DNA of 64,000 nt from Labia minor (taxonomy: Eukaryota > Arthropoda > Insecta > Dermaptera > Spongiphoridae). The notes under the pieces were generated by a model. That model made no database searches and was not told the origin of the DNA. It worked only from the letters and a program-made list of their open reading frames with translations. The stretch is taken from positions 75,876,053-75,940,052 of the forward strand of contig OY720344.1 of the NCBI GenBank assembly GCA_963082975.1. The letters run 5' to 3'. Positions 11,930-24,900 of the stretch are shown in pieces (the first letter of the stretch is position 1; the number at the start of each line of letters is the position of its first letter). Position numbers and translations under genes: made by a program.

Positions 11930-12335
11930 TCGATTAAAGCGGTTTGTAATGATGGTTTTCAAATCACTCGATCATTGCCTAAAACTAATGAATGATAAAA
12001 TAATTGAGTGAATGGAGTGAATGGCAAGCGTTTCAATTTTCAATTTGTCAAGCATTCGGGAGGTGACACATCGAGAATGACCACACGCTTAAGTCTGACT
12101 AGAACCCTTGCTAAACGATAATGGACCATATGGCGTTGGCGATGATACGGGATACGAGCCGGTTCTATTTAATCAAACCCCAGGGCTTATTTCTTACTAA
12201 ATCTTTCGAGGATAAACCAATCAATTAAACAATTTGCATAATCTTGTACCAAATCAGATGGGCTTAGTGATAGAAGGGGAAAATTGGATGACTGGGGTAT
12301 ACATTCACCCCGAAAACAAGCGAAATTATTCAATT
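11930..12335. promoter_or_regulatory. GC-richer island with POU octamer
   Basis: About 400 bp of complex sequence. It contains CAATCAATTAAACAATTTGCAT: a Hox/Pbx-like CAATCAATTA, a SOX-like AACAAT and a perfect inverted POU octamer ATTTGCAT (12232-12239) packed together. TTCTATTTAATC lies upstream. No coding frame. Candidate enhancer by inference. Confidence 0.3.
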
Positions 12336-14090
12336 GTAAGAATAAAATAAGATATTAAATATTCATATGTATTGAATGAAAATGTAAGGTATGATCGACA
12401 AATAATTAGATAGACTAAAATATAAATAAGTACCATTTAAAGTTATATAATAAGATATATCTATATTCTTAAGAAAAAATACAAATTATATTAAATAGTT
12501 TATTTAAATATATTTAAAAGATACCCGAGATCCGTAATACTTTAGACAATAGAATCTACTTACAACATTTTCTAGCTGTGCCCCGGAGAACCAGCTCTAT
12601 ATTAATTGATGTGATCTCTATAATGTAAATTAATATGAGTAATCAACATAAATGATAGGTTAATGAATGATTGTGCTATAGTCTCTATAAATCATTATTT
12701 TCAGATGATATTATTATTTTCCTTCATTATTTGATTATAAACAAATAGTGCAAATTTTTTTAAATAAAATATTCACTAATATTAAAATAAAATAATCAAA
12801 ATAAAAACCAACAATCGCCTATTGCTGTGCTTGTTTCTAAAATTTTCCTTAGCGGTTTTAATTTATTTGCAAAAATCTACGAACATTCATTATACGTCAG
12901 TTGGAAAATTGATTTTATATATTCTTGATGAATCTTTAAATAAATAAATGATTGAGATATATAGTATAAAAATATAAATATAAAAAGATTTTATAAAATA
13001 ACGTGTTTTTCCAATGTTCTAAAAAGAAAAAATAATTTTTCTTTAAGCCTTGACAGACTTATGGATGAATTGCTTCATATTCAACGAAAAACGTTGGGCG
13101 CATTTAGTTTTATTTATTTATATGAACAATCAAGTCAAATTTTTGTAATAATAAAAATTTTATTAAACACATAAAATGACAAATTTTTTTATCATACAAT
13201 AAAATTGATAGTTTAATGATAATTTAAGAGCTAAGAAATTAATCTTTTATTAGTTTTCACTGTAATAAACTTATATTAAAGTATGTATCAAAATTTAAAA
13301 GAATTTTTATTAAATTTCCATAATATCAATCAAATCCAAAAATAAAATGGATAATAAAAAAATAAATAAAAATATAAATACTTTGTCCGTTACAATCATT
13401 AATTTTAATGCTTTAAAAATTTTTTAAATACGTTAAAAATGAAAATCTATCCTGAAATCAATATTTATGTTTTAGAATCCGTTGAAAAAAAATTAATCGG
13501 GGCAATACAAAAGGAGTTAGTTACTAAAAGTAATTAATAGCTAATTAATTACAATTAATTAATTATATTCAATTATATTTCTTCCTTACGTTCTAGGGAA
13601 CGATTGAAATATCTATAAAAAGTCGATGAAAAATAGATTTAAATTTGTCGAAAGAGCGAACAGACAGAGAGACAGACGCCAAGTGAAGTTAAGAAAAACG
13701 TTATAATAAAAAATATCATAAACTGTTAACGGTGAAAATAAAAGGGGATTTGATGTGCTGGAAGGACATGTATTAAAATTACATAAAATAGAACATTCCA
13801 GCATTGTTATGATGTTGTGAATTGAATGCGGATACCCCCAAGGATAAATTTATTTTATTGAACTTGATTTTTTATTGTTATTTTATCAATCCATTCTCAT
13901 TATATTTTATTTTATTCATTTATAAATTCTATGTTGTTTGTGGGACTTGACCCCTATAAGTTTTGTCAAATTTTATGAGTTATCTAAAAAAATTCAGGCC
14001 TTCTTAAATAAATTTATTAATTCCTGTATAAGTATATAAGTAATACATTAAAAAAGAGTCAATTGAAAGTTAAATAATTCTTGGTATGAA
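12336..14090. other. A+T-rich stretch with a short repeat relic
   Basis: No gene. TCTAGCTGTGCCCCGGAGAA at about 12569 resembles TCTGGCTGTGCCCCGATGAA at about 29238, so both are probably relics of one interspersed repeat. The open frame near 13613-13804 has biased A+T-rich content and no recognisable domain. Confidence 0.45.
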
Positions 14091-14231
14091 ATTGTTTGAT
14101 GGCCGGACAACGACTGAGCTGCTCAAGTGTGACTACCATTTGCTTCCCTCCACTTGGAATAAAGTACCGTTAGCCTATGCCTTAAAAATTTGATTGATTT
14201 ATTTATTAACAAAATCTATATTTGGAAGGGT

Positions 14232-15156
14232 TTTCGCCATTCTTTCCTCTCCCATTCTAACCACTAGTTCTGTAGCCTTCTCGACCATAATAACACTATG
14301 TCTAGAGATGCATAGAGGTCATGCAATTCCTCGTTATGTAGTCTCCGCCAATCTTCGGTGACCTCATCTTTTATTGTAAGAATCTTATTCTCAAATACTC
14401 TAAATCTACTCTTGTCTCCCAGGGTCATAGACCATGCCTCACAGCCCTATAATACAACCGGCAAACTAATTATTTTATATATTTTAATTATGATTCCCCT
14501 TGATAGTAATTTTGACGAGATAAGCCCCTTTACTGCATGATAACAGGCGTTAACTGTTCGATTTAAATCCTCCTCAAATATTATTATTCTTTGTGATTAC
14601 AGAACCTAAGTATGTAAATTTTTCCTTCAAATTTTACATTTTGTATGTTAAGACTGTGTATTATACTGTTCCTCTCTGCTACTAAATATTTTGTCTTGGC
14701 ACTATTAATTTCAAGACCCATCTCTTTTCCTGCTTCGATTAATTTTTCTACGATAATTTTAATTGCAATTGCCTAATCTCCTATTATATTTAAGTCGCCT
14801 GCTTGAATTTTTTTGTTTAATTGGATTCTCTTTGATTTTTCCTCAATTTGTCTAATCACATATTCCAGTACTAAATTATATAGAATTGGTGATAATGCGT
14901 CTCCTTGTTTTAACTTATTCCTAAATTCGAATGTATCTGATATTTGATTCCCACAATTTAAGCTTCCTTTACTATTCAAGACAAATTTGAATCCTACCTA
15001 CCACTATATTCCCAATTCCCATCAAGATCAAAATTTGAAAAAGTTTATTCCGGTCTAATAAATCATTACATATGCTTTACTAAAGTCTACAAATAATTGG
15101 TGAACATAAAAATTGAATTTCACGGGTTTTTTTCTAGTATCTGTCCTAGCGAGTTT
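14232..15156 (-). mobile_element. LINE fragment, copy 2 (reverse transcriptase part)
   Basis: Non-LTR retrotransposon, minus strand. From high to low coordinates it encodes LFVDFSKAY (RT palm block A, near 15095), then SLNCGNQISDTFEFRN and KLKQGDALSPILYNLVLEYV (RT block with the QGD motif, about 14979-14860). An IIGD follows where the catalytic (F/Y)ADD would be expected, then the GKEMGLEINSAKTKY type motif. Further on come the linker (LTINSxYHAVK type near 14540) and the start of the C-terminal domain near 14300. Stops and frameshifts interrupt it and the 3' end is missing. Same family as 39700-40365, 61752-62345 and 62677-63585. Confidence 0.8.
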
Positions 15157-15294
15157 TTTATGAACGTAAAAAATAATGTAATTATAATTTTTATATCTCC
15201 ATTTTATTGAATTGCATTTATGTTGATTTCATATACCAATACTTACTTTATGAATAGAATGCCATAAAGTTAGGAAATATCTATGATTATGATA

Positions 15295-15415
15295 ATGCGG
15301 AAGGCAACGGGAAACCACGGTATTAACATTCCCAAGAAAAATCATCATGGCTGAGGAGCTTCTAAGGCTATCATAGCCATGATGATAGCCAAACTCCGAA
15401 AGGGAGACGGCACCT
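15295..15415. repeat. Compact repeat-like block with 12-bp inverted arms
   Basis: Starts with AATGCGGAAGGCAACGGG. Contains ATCATCATGGCT (15341-15352) and its inverse AGCCATGATGAT (15375-15386), then GGGAGACGGCACC followed by an A-rich tail. Composition and A-tail suggest a short retroposed segment, possibly from a structured RNA or LINE end. It lies just beyond the LINE fragment and could be part of that insertion. No second copy is in this window. Confidence 0.35.
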
Positions 15416-15739
15416 TAAAAAAAAACAAAATAAAAAGTTAATATTAATATTAATATTCATTTTTCCATCGCAATTTTTGGTGTAACAGAATATATATATA
15501 AACAATCTATTACTCTGTTACTGAACTCCCACCTCCTTTAATATCAGAATCCACTCTCCTATTTGTTGTTTTTATTCATTGCTCTTTGCAAAAAGAGTAA
15601 ACTTAAATACTTTTTACTTGAAAGTCAGCTACCACTTAGATTCTGGTAGTAAATTGATCTCTAATTAATGTATATAGCTTCTATCCATATTATCTGCATG
15701 TTTATTCAAATAACATAGAAAATGTAAGATTAAAAGGCT

Positions 15740-16085
15740 CTCTTTTATTTGCTAATGACTAAGTTCACTGGTCTTGATGACAGTTTAGAGTACATGGTGG
15801 ACAGATGGTGGGGTGAAGACAACTACACTTCTTCATATTGCTAATTGTCCAGTGACAAAGGCTGCGGTGTTTATGCAAGACGCACTGCGACAGACTGCCA
15901 ATGTTTGCATTGCGACAGCCTAGCAAAAGGGATTTCACCCCTCAACCACGAAGAGCAACCCCCTTTGGATTCACACTTGGAGGGACAAGAAAAAGAATCC
16001 AGTCATACTCATCAGCCATCTGACCAAGCTGTTAACAAATAAACGATTCACCGCACCGTTGCACCAGCATTTTAATTGATCCTAT
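15740..16085 (+). other. GC-richer block with a long broken open frame
   Basis: From ATG at about 15756 a frame runs ...FTGLDDSLEYMVDRWW... to one TAA near 15842, then continues open to a stop at 16040-16042 with QCLHCDSLAKG and Glu/Gln/His-rich sequence. The amino-acid mix looks less random than elsewhere and G+C is higher. I recognise no domain. Splice signals are not clear. It could be a decayed coding fragment of a transposon, a pseudogene exon or a regulatory island. Confidence 0.25.
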
Positions 16086-18260
16086 TAGCAAGATTATGAA
16101 TCAACACAAATGTCCTCTGAAAAAATCAGGGCTTAATCTTCTAAATAGTTTCAAAAAAAGAAGGAAAAACAAAATATTACACCAATGTCAGAAAATGATT
16201 TATATATTCATAAATATGTCAGTATTAGAAAACAGCGAGAAAAGAACGAGTGGTTTGGCAAAATGCCCCCAAAAACAAAAACCCGCAAAATAAAATACAA
16301 GACATATGCAATTATTTAAAGTGATTTTAATAAATTTAGTTTTAATAACGAATTTGGCTATTTATATTAATACTCATTGTAAGTTTTTATTAAAATCGTT
16401 TCTTGGCTTCCACCAGCACATTATTCAACCATTAATCTAATTTTCTTTCTTATCGAAATTTTATTATCTCTCTAGAACACAATTATTTTTCAATTTGATA
16501 AAGAAAATTTATAATGTATATGGATCATTTGTCTTTTTGAAATTTAAAAATAATATTTTATTGGTAAAAACTAAAAAGACTCTGAATTATCTCAAAAATA
16601 ATTTTGATATTTATTGAGTTTTGAGTTAAACCAAACTATTTGAAGTAATTAAAAAGATAAAATTTACTTTTTTATTTATCTCAGTAGTTGTTTTTTGGAG
16701 GTTTCTATTAATTAAAATGAATGTCATTTATCAGCATAAATAAGCCCACCAGAATATAGTTCAAAATTTTCCAGTCATGTTTTGGTACAAGTACTTTGTT
16801 AATACCTTTTTTTCATACTAGTGAGATCATTTTTTCTTGCTTGTGTAGCATTTTTATCTTTTCAATAAGATAAAAGTAAAATGTGCCAAAAATGCAGCTT
16901 TGATCTTTTCATAATTTATAAGGAACCAAACCAAAACTATTATACGGAATCAGAAAAATCTTTTGCATTTTTATTTAGCTTTCAAATTTTATAATGAAAT
17001 AAAGTTTAAATGTGAAATTAACTGTGAAATCCTTGGAACAAACGTTAAAATTATTATGATTATTGTAGAATAAACTAATATTGTTAATTTAATGTCTTTT
17101 GTTATATTCTTCAAACCTCCACATTTTGAAAAATTCTAAAAATATCTATAGATTTATCAATTTATAACCAGACTGTTGATCCGGATCACATTCTAGCTAA
17201 ATGATAAAAAAATATTATATAATATTATATAATACTCTAAATTATAATTAATAAAAAATATAATAAATGGTATCAACGTACTTGAAATACTTATGCTTAA
17301 AAATATTATAAATTTTGTTATTTTTGCCAAATTTGTTGTTTTATGATAATAATTAAATTAAAATAAATTGACTTTGTAAATATTTATAAAAATGTGTGAA
17401 AAATTATTAAATTATCTATAAAGATAACAAATTTTATTTAAAATTTTTCCCAGTCTAATAAACGTAATTTATTAGAAAATATGGACAGATCCCTATTTTA
17501 AACAGTTTTCTATCATAAGTAGCATTTAAGCATTTATTTGTATTTACGCATTGTATTTTTTGCTACCAATTACTCGGACAAATGGAAGGATTACACTATG
17601 CGAAAATATATTTTGAATTTGAGTAAATAGATATTAGCTTCTATCAAATGATAATAATAAATAAGCTTTATTTAGAATTTAAAATTTTTGTATAAATTGT
17701 TGACACAAACTAAGGATTTATATTTAGCGTGAAGGTGTTTTTCATGAATTTACTTATTGAATTAAGATTTATCTCATGTATTAATATATTTAATAATCAA
17801 TATTGAGATTTGTGTTAATTAAAATTAAAATTTAATCGTTCAAAGTGAATTAAAATCAATATCATATATAAACTAAAATAATAATAAAACTAATATATTT
17901 TTTTGGAAAGAATAAATAGTTGTTTAACTGAAAAAATTCCATGATTTCACATCTTTACATTTATACTTTATGTTGTAATTTTGTTGACACAAATTCTCTA
18001 AGTTCAAAAAAAAAATATCTTCAACACCTTTACAATATATGTACATAAAGCATGCAAAAATTTATCAATTGAGATTAAAACATCAAAAACATAGTTCAGT
18101 AGAAAAATGCTGAAATTTATTTAACAATTTATTTAAAATTCCTTCCTTTATATGTTGCTAACTTCATGAATATTTTTTTTTTGTGTGGGGGAATGATACA
18201 AATATTCCGTAATTTTATTCTAAAATATTATTAAATTAAATATAAAAAAATATTAATACA
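16086..18260. other. A+T-rich stretch, no gene seen
   Basis: A Lys-rich open frame at 16096-16293 reflects A-rich sequence and matches no family I know. The rest is low-complexity with frequent stops. Confidence 0.5.
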
Positions 18261-18264
18261 ATAT

Positions 18265-18530
18265 CAATTAAAAAAGAATAGCAAGAGGCAAATTTCAATG
18301 TGGATCACGTCATTTCTGAAAATGAACCAAATACTAATAGAGTTGATTTTTCTAGAGGCTGAAACCAATACAGATCTATTTTTCTTTATAAATATTATTT
18401 ATGGTGGGAATTTCAAAAAAATCTATCTAGCGGTTTAATATCTCAAAAATATACAAATATATATACCTATATATATAGATATATATACAATTTTTGCTAG
18501 TATAATAAGATAAGATAAGATAATCCGTCA
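18265..18530 (-). repeat. R1 interspersed repeat, copy 5 (inverted)
   Basis: Minus-strand copy of the 906-1300 module. On the plus strand it reads CACGTCATTTCTGA, AGAGGCTGAAACCAATACAG, ATCTAGCGGTTTAA, ATATATACAATTTTTGCTAG and TATAATAAGATAAGATAAG in the inverse of the module order. Confidence 0.6.
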
Positions 18531-18559
18531 ATTTTTAAGTCAGTTGGTAATTTTAAAAT

Positions 18560-19050
18560 AACTTAAAGTTGTGTTTAAGTGCCTCGGGAAGTGGGGGGGG
18601 GGGGGATTGAACAGCAACCCCAAGGGGGGCAGAGTATTAGGGAACGTTTACGACCAGCTCGATTAATTTAAGCCCCCTTCTCACTCCTTATTGTGCGTTC
18701 ACTAGAGCCAGTAATTGCCAGTTAGATAAATAAAAATACATTAAAGGTTGCTATTCTAAGACCTAAAGTGACCATGACGAAAGGGAAAAGGAAGAAGGAA
18801 GGTTTCTCTTGCAAATACAACAATATTATAATTGACTAAGCAGGCGGGCGGACAGACACACGCACACACTTCTGACTAAAAGACAGAGGGAGGAAATGAA
18901 CCCCAGAGGGCCAAATAAGCTCCCTAATTGAAGAAGTTCCATTAGAACTATTAAACTTAATGCAATTTAGCAAGAAAAGAGGGAATGAAGCAAAAGCATC
19001 TGCTCAATATTGTAGATTGAACTAACGAAGCGACATTAGGAATTCAATTC
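18560..19050. promoter_or_regulatory. GC-richer island (candidate enhancer)
   Basis: Begins at a poly-G tract of about 13 G (near 18593) and contains purine-rich blocks and CCCTAATTG (near 18922), then CCATTAGAACTATTAAAC. No coding frame. Composition contrast and homeodomain-like cores are the only evidence. Confidence 0.25.
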
Positions 19051-19544
19051 AAGCCTATCATCATAAAATCAAGAGAAAAATAAAATAACACAATTAATAT
19101 TTTTATAATTTAAAAATTATATAAACGTGAAACTATGGTATTTTAGTTTTAATTAAAGTCAGGTTCAATCTTACTAATAACTGAATTTTTATTTAACTGC
19201 TTGAATAAATATTTATTAAAATTAGTGTTGTAAAGTGCAGAACTACTGAAATTAAGAACAAAGGTTCAAATTTCATAAGTTTAACAAAAATTATAATTAG
19301 TATTTAATTTGATTGGTTATCATTTAGTTACATATAGGTATATAATGACTAAAATGGGCTTATAATCCTTGAAGCAAACAAAAAAATATATTAACAATTT
19401 TAATTTATCTTATCAAATATAAAAAAAAACTCTCTCTTTGTACGTTCTATGCAAGACAACGCCTATCAAGTCGGTTATATCAATTTGGTGTCCTATGATC
19501 AGTAGAACGGGTCCTATCAACCTTTACCTTGATTTTCTTGATCG

Positions 19545-19703
19545 GAGGCGCTATCAAGTAGTTTTCCCAATTTTGATCCCGGAGGCTGGGTTGACTCCGT
19601 CCCATAGACCCCGGTTAGAGAAATTCCCTTACCAGGCCCGAGACTTGAACTCGGGACCACGAGAAAATGAGGTAACTTCGCTATCCTCTCACCCTGTGGC
19701 GCC
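19545..19703 (-). mobile_element. tRNA-derived SINE, copy 1
   Basis: On the minus strand the head reads GGCGCCACAGGGTGAGAGGA, with an A-box-like TAGCGAAG and a B-box-like GAGTTCAAGTCTC about 40 nt later: a tRNA-type RNA polymerase III promoter. The body (GGAATTTCTCTAACCGGGG, then GGGACGGAGTCAACCC) is shared almost exactly with 29751-29890. The open frame that spans it on the plus strand is not a gene. Transcription would be by Pol III and mobilisation by LINE machinery. Confidence 0.75.
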
Positions 19704-20139
19704 TTTTATCAAATATATTAAAATTGCTAAAAATACTAGAAGTACAAGTAGAGTTCAAAAAGATCTTTTGTCCTTTTTAATGGTTTTTTCGAAATCTATA
19801 TAACACAGATAACACCTCTACTGAAAGCTTTCAATACATAAAGAGAGAAAAAATTTCGGTTTTTTAATTATGATTAAAAAATAAACTTTTCCTCCAAATT
19901 TGCACTGCTCAGAGAGTATTAAAAGCTTGAATTGATATTTAAATAGATCTTTAAAAAGCAATATACAATGATATATAATTTATAACACTAAAATATTTGA
20001 TATAATATTTCTATTTTTTTAAAATTCAAATTACATTAATTTTATATTTGTATAATATAAAATAATTTTAAACAATATTTGAAACAGATTGCAATATTAT
20101 CAGATGGTATAGATTTTTTTTTTTTAATTTCATAAAATC

Positions 20140-20580
20140 CATTTGCTGATGGTCCATGATGTTGATAATGATTAGCATTTTCGCTTGTATGCAAATGATG
20201 GAAAGGGATTGGATGGGTTCTGAACCCAGAGCCATTACACAGCTCACTTGCTATTCATTGGCTGGTCCAATACCACATATTAAATTATCATCACAATACT
20301 GGTCATATTTATTAGCGAGGGCGGGGTGGGGTGGAGAATTTTGGTGATCCCTCGATCGTTTCAACCCTCCGGGCTCCTCTCATGCGACAAATGGGATTAG
20401 ATTAACACCCTGTTGTGGGGGAAGGAGAGGGGTTGCAGGGTTGCTGATTGAATTCCGTGTCCACACAAACACTAGCACTAATATACGATGACGAAAGTGC
20501 ACGTGCTGTCATTTGCCACTCCACTAAGTGGCTAACAAATTAACCTAGAAAGGAATCGGAATAGTCACACTATAATCCTC
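20140..20580. promoter_or_regulatory. GC-rich island with POU octamer and GGGATTAGA
   Basis: Largest unique GC-richer block upstream of the homeobox exons. It contains a perfect octamer ATGCAAAT (20189-20196), GGGATTAGATTAAC (from 20393; GGATTA is the Otx/Bicoid-type K50 homeodomain core), GCACGTGC (near 20499) and CATATTTATTAGCG (near 20304). Short frames run through it but look random. Candidate cis-regulatory module by inference. Confidence 0.35.
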
Positions 20581-20599
20581 TCTACGCATAAACTATCAA

Positions 20600-23500
20600 T
20601 CTTTTATACTAAAAAATATTAATCAATGGTTTACACTAGTTTTATTCTTTTGAAAAAAGAACCTTTTTAAATGGTTATTCATTTATTTTTCTGCATTTCG
20701 CTATTTTTTCTTTCATTTTATATTTTTTTTACTAATAAAAATTGATGTTTTAAAAACTTATTTTATGACTATGAAAAAATGAGAGTTTTCTTAATATTTT
20801 CTAATATTTTTGCATGACACTTTTATTATCAAGCTAGTTAAAAACAAGCTGGTCACACTACATTGGGAGTCCTGTAATTATTATATATAAATAAATATAT
20901 ATATATATATATATATTATTTCAATAAATTAATTAAATATAAATAAAATATTTAATAAAAATTATATTTGAACACATTATTTTAAATTTCTGATTATTGT
21001 TTTAAAATTTTCAATTTTATAAATTACAGATTAAAAGTTTGCATTTTTATGTCTCGTTGAATCGTATTTCATTAATCTCTAAAATAAATTCGAAAAAACT
21101 TGGTAAATATTTTTTATATCCTTAGAAAGAATTTACTTAACATTTTATATCTTATATATATTATATTTTATAGTAATTTAGAATTTTATAATATATTAAT
21201 GAATTATATATTTTTATGAAAAAAGGATTAATATTATCAGTTTTATTTTATAAATTGATTACTAGAAAAGAAGGCGTGGTTCATGACATTAAAGGACTCA
21301 GACAATATTATATGTGAGGTACATTATCTCGTGTTAATGCTAAATGATTTTAAATTTCAAAAATATATTATGATGAAAGGTTATTTCCAATTTAGTAAAA
21401 ATAATACAGACTAAAAAAAGAATTAAAACAAATAGAAGAGAACAAGCCAATCATTAATTTATAGCAAGCAAAAGATAATAATAATACTAGTAGTCTATAA
21501 TATAAATTTATATATTCATATGTCTAATATAAGTACCCCAATTGGAAATTATAAGTTTTAAATAAATAAAGTTTAGGGGCTTTATTTATCCTTTTAATAA
21601 CAATTGACATTTCATAAATCCAAAACCAATAATCATAATTTATAGATTAGTTAGTATAGTATAATATTAAAAAATCTCATTCTAAATATTATTTTATACT
21701 TAATAAATTAGTTTGTTGCTTAAATTAAAAATCGATCGTTATTCGAATAAAAAATAATGATATTTTGATAAGAAAGTTTATGGATATCAAAAAAAAACTT
21801 GAAATAACTCTGAATAAAAAAATAAACTTTTATTATATATTATCATATAAATATTTTTTGTTTAGATTTCCAAGAATGTTTTATTATGAAAAATTAATTT
21901 TGGGTTTTTTATGAGACCCAGAACCCTAAAAATTCCCTTGAAAATGACGGGAAATGAAACCGAAACGTCGGAACACAAATCCCACAAAAACTTTGGACAA
22001 TAACTCAAAATAATTTTTCATAATATATATATGTAGTTTTTTATTATTTGTAAATTCAACTATATTTTAATGAAAATAAATTCATCGTATAGATATTGAT
22101 AAAATAATAAATATTTTTTTATAGAAAACTATTTTTTCATTTAAAACATCATTCTGTTAAATATTTTTATAAAATTTAAATATAATATATTATATTATTA
22201 TGCCGGTTGAAAATACTGAATAGTTAATATGAAATAGGTTAATGAATTAATTAATAAATGGGTGGATTTATTTGTTTCTGATTAAAGTAGATAGACTACT
22301 AATTTTTAATTAAGGTTAACTTGCCAGTAAACACTTGCATTGATTGACATAAACACTACTACAACTATTGGAATGATTCAAACAATTAATTAGATCTATT
22401 AAAAATAAATATTATTACTATTGGATCAAAATTTATTTCATAATATATAGACACAAATATATATATATTCTATAAATATAAATATAGATTTATATTTTAT
22501 GAAAATTTTGGAGAGCTCAAGATTAATATTAAAAGACTGTTTGATTGACATGTTTGAAAGAATTCGCGCGTTTTTAATAAATAAATATTATCGAAATCAT
22601 GAACCGGAGATAAAATTATTTGAATAAGAAATTCGAACTAGATTTTTAAAGTTCGTAATTTATATTAAAAAAAAATTGTTTGATCATTATCTGAATTATT
22701 AGTAAGAAAAAAAGTTTAATCAGCCAAATGATAAATATATTATATAAATTAAACTTCTAAATTAAATTTTTAATATATATTTAATAAAAAAATAATAATT
22801 TGTCAAGTCTCAATAACGAAAAACAATGTTTGGTTAAGGAATCTGCAAGGTTAAATAAAATTATATGGGGAGAGGGTTATCAAAAATTCATTTACTTTCC
22901 TAATTTTTAATTTTATTGTTTTTCTTTTGGAATATGTGAGTATTTTTAACCAACTCTCGTATTTATTAATTAATGATTAATTCTTAAATTTAAGTTATCA
23001 TTTAAGTATCCACCGAATTCAAGTTTGGCGGACCAAGATAATTTTTTGATTTTAAATTACATTCGAAAAATAATACGATATAAAATAACAATACGCTCGT
23101 ATTTGCAATCAAAATAATTACATTTGAAGTTTGAACCAGTTTTTTATTCAGTTTCTTCAATACTTATTTTCAAAAAAAATATTTGGCCAGTTTTTCATAA
23201 ACCTACCATTAGTATATACTATATATAGGTTGCTATCGGTGGGCCGGCTCCTAAAATTATTCTTAATTTTTCAGTAGATGTAGACTTTAATGGTCAATAA
23301 GTGTTCCACGTATTGTTAAAGAAAAGCCATTTTAGTTTTGAGTTGATATAATTAGACAGAAAGAAACTGTGATAGAATTGAATTAAGGGTAATTAACTCA
23401 AAATTTAATAAAATAATAAATTAATATTGTAACAACAAGGTAAGGCTTTCAGTAATATAACATATTTTCTTTAAGAGGCCCATCGACAACCTTTTCCATA

Positions 23501-24285
23501 TATTTATTCTATGAAAATATATTCAATGAAAGTTGACAACATGGTTAAAGAGTATATAAGAAATTATTAAACTTATTTTAGATACATATTATTAAATTTT
23601 ATTTGTTTAACTACGCGTCAATGAGTCTTCAGTTTATAACTAAATAAAGAAACTATTAATTGATCAGATTAGATAAAATAGATTTAAGTATGATCGATAA
23701 ATTCTTGAAATTAAAAATTATCATATTGCGCTAATTAATTGATTTACATATCTGGGAATATATTATAATATTATAATAAATAATAAAATAAATTAATTAA
23801 TTTTATAATTATTAAAAATATAAAAATAATCGTAAGTATTCTTATTTTTTCATATAAAAATTATTTATTTTATTTTATTTTATTTTTTTTTTTGTATTTC
23901 GTTTCAATTGATAAAAGAGGACATATGTATAATTGATTTTTTTTATTATTATAATAATATAATACAATCTTGATACCTTCTTTTGATAATATTTTGACAT
24001 ATTATTAACATTTAATCATCTTGTTAATTACCATCTAATCACTTGTTAGATTGTTATCAAATTCAAGAGAGACATAGTTATTTTTTATTTAATTTTTTTT
24101 TTTAATTTTTTTTTTTTTCTAAATTCTTTTCAAACAGATTTTCTATTTGATAAATTGTGATTGATGAATAATCTTATCAATGAAATTATTTGTTTATTTG
24201 AGATAATTTAATTTAGAGCAAATTCTAATCATTTGAATATAGAGATGTTATACTTATTTATATATTTATATTTATTATATTTAAA
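20600..24285. other. Long A+T-rich stretch, no gene seen
   Basis: About 3.7 kb of low-complexity sequence with TA microsatellites (for example near 20895-20918). A slightly GC-richer spot near 21915-21985 carries no recognised motif. No transposon ends or RNA genes were identified. Confidence 0.5.
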
Positions 24286-24289
24286 TGGG

Positions 24290-24640
24290 GGGAGGAGAGT
24301 TTTATTTGTGCTCAGAGTGCCACCCTAGTTAAGAAGGGGTGCTAGTACTCAAAAGGCAAATGGCAAAAAAGCGAAGGGAAACTAGAAATCAGTCCAGATG
24401 GTCTCCAAGCGTCGAGTAACAAGTTAAACAAATGAGTAAGAGTGACAAGTTGGTACAAATCAAACGGACAAGGGATTGCCCGGCAACCATTCAAGTCTCA
24501 TAATAATTGAATTATATTTTTAGAATAAAGGCTCCCCATCAACAGCTTATTTAGTTATTGGATTAATCTTTCTCGAGAAAAGGGAAGGGGGAATAGTAAA
24601 CAAATGCGTTGCTGTGTGTGTAGAGTTAGTAGGTGAATTA
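24290..24640. promoter_or_regulatory. GC-richer island with K50 homeodomain core
   Basis: Complex non-coding block with ATTGGATTAATCTTT (near 24557; GGATTA plus TTAATC), AATAATTGAATTA and AGCTTATTTAGTTATTG. Flanked by poly-T and A+T-rich DNA. Candidate enhancer by inference. Confidence 0.25.
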
Positions 24641-24769
24641 GATTTTTATCATTATATTTGAATATACACTAAATAAATGTAGAGGAATAACAATTCAAAA
24701 AATTTTAAATGAATCTTTTCAATTATTATTTTATTTTTATAAAATACATCTTTTAAAATTTAGAATATA

Positions 24770-24900
24770 CTAGCTTTGGCCCTCTTTGCACTTCCCCATG
24801 TACCCCCGAAGTAATACGTATTATTTTGTTGAAAGTTTGTATGTAATTTTCAATTATTTGATTTATTTTAATTAAAACTAACTCTTTCAATATATTTAGT
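24770..24900 (+). repeat. ACTAGCT-type interspersed repeat, copy 1
   Basis: ACTAGCTTTGGCCCTC, then CTTCCCCATGTACCCCCGA, AGTAATACGTATTATTTTGT and TTGAAAGTTTGTATGTAA align in order with 62455-62560. Degraded, non-coding, class unknown. Confidence 0.5.

Noticed and set aside
19438..19803. 121-codon open frame as a gene
   Set aside because: It crosses a tRNA-derived SINE on the opposite strand, which explains its GC content and openness.
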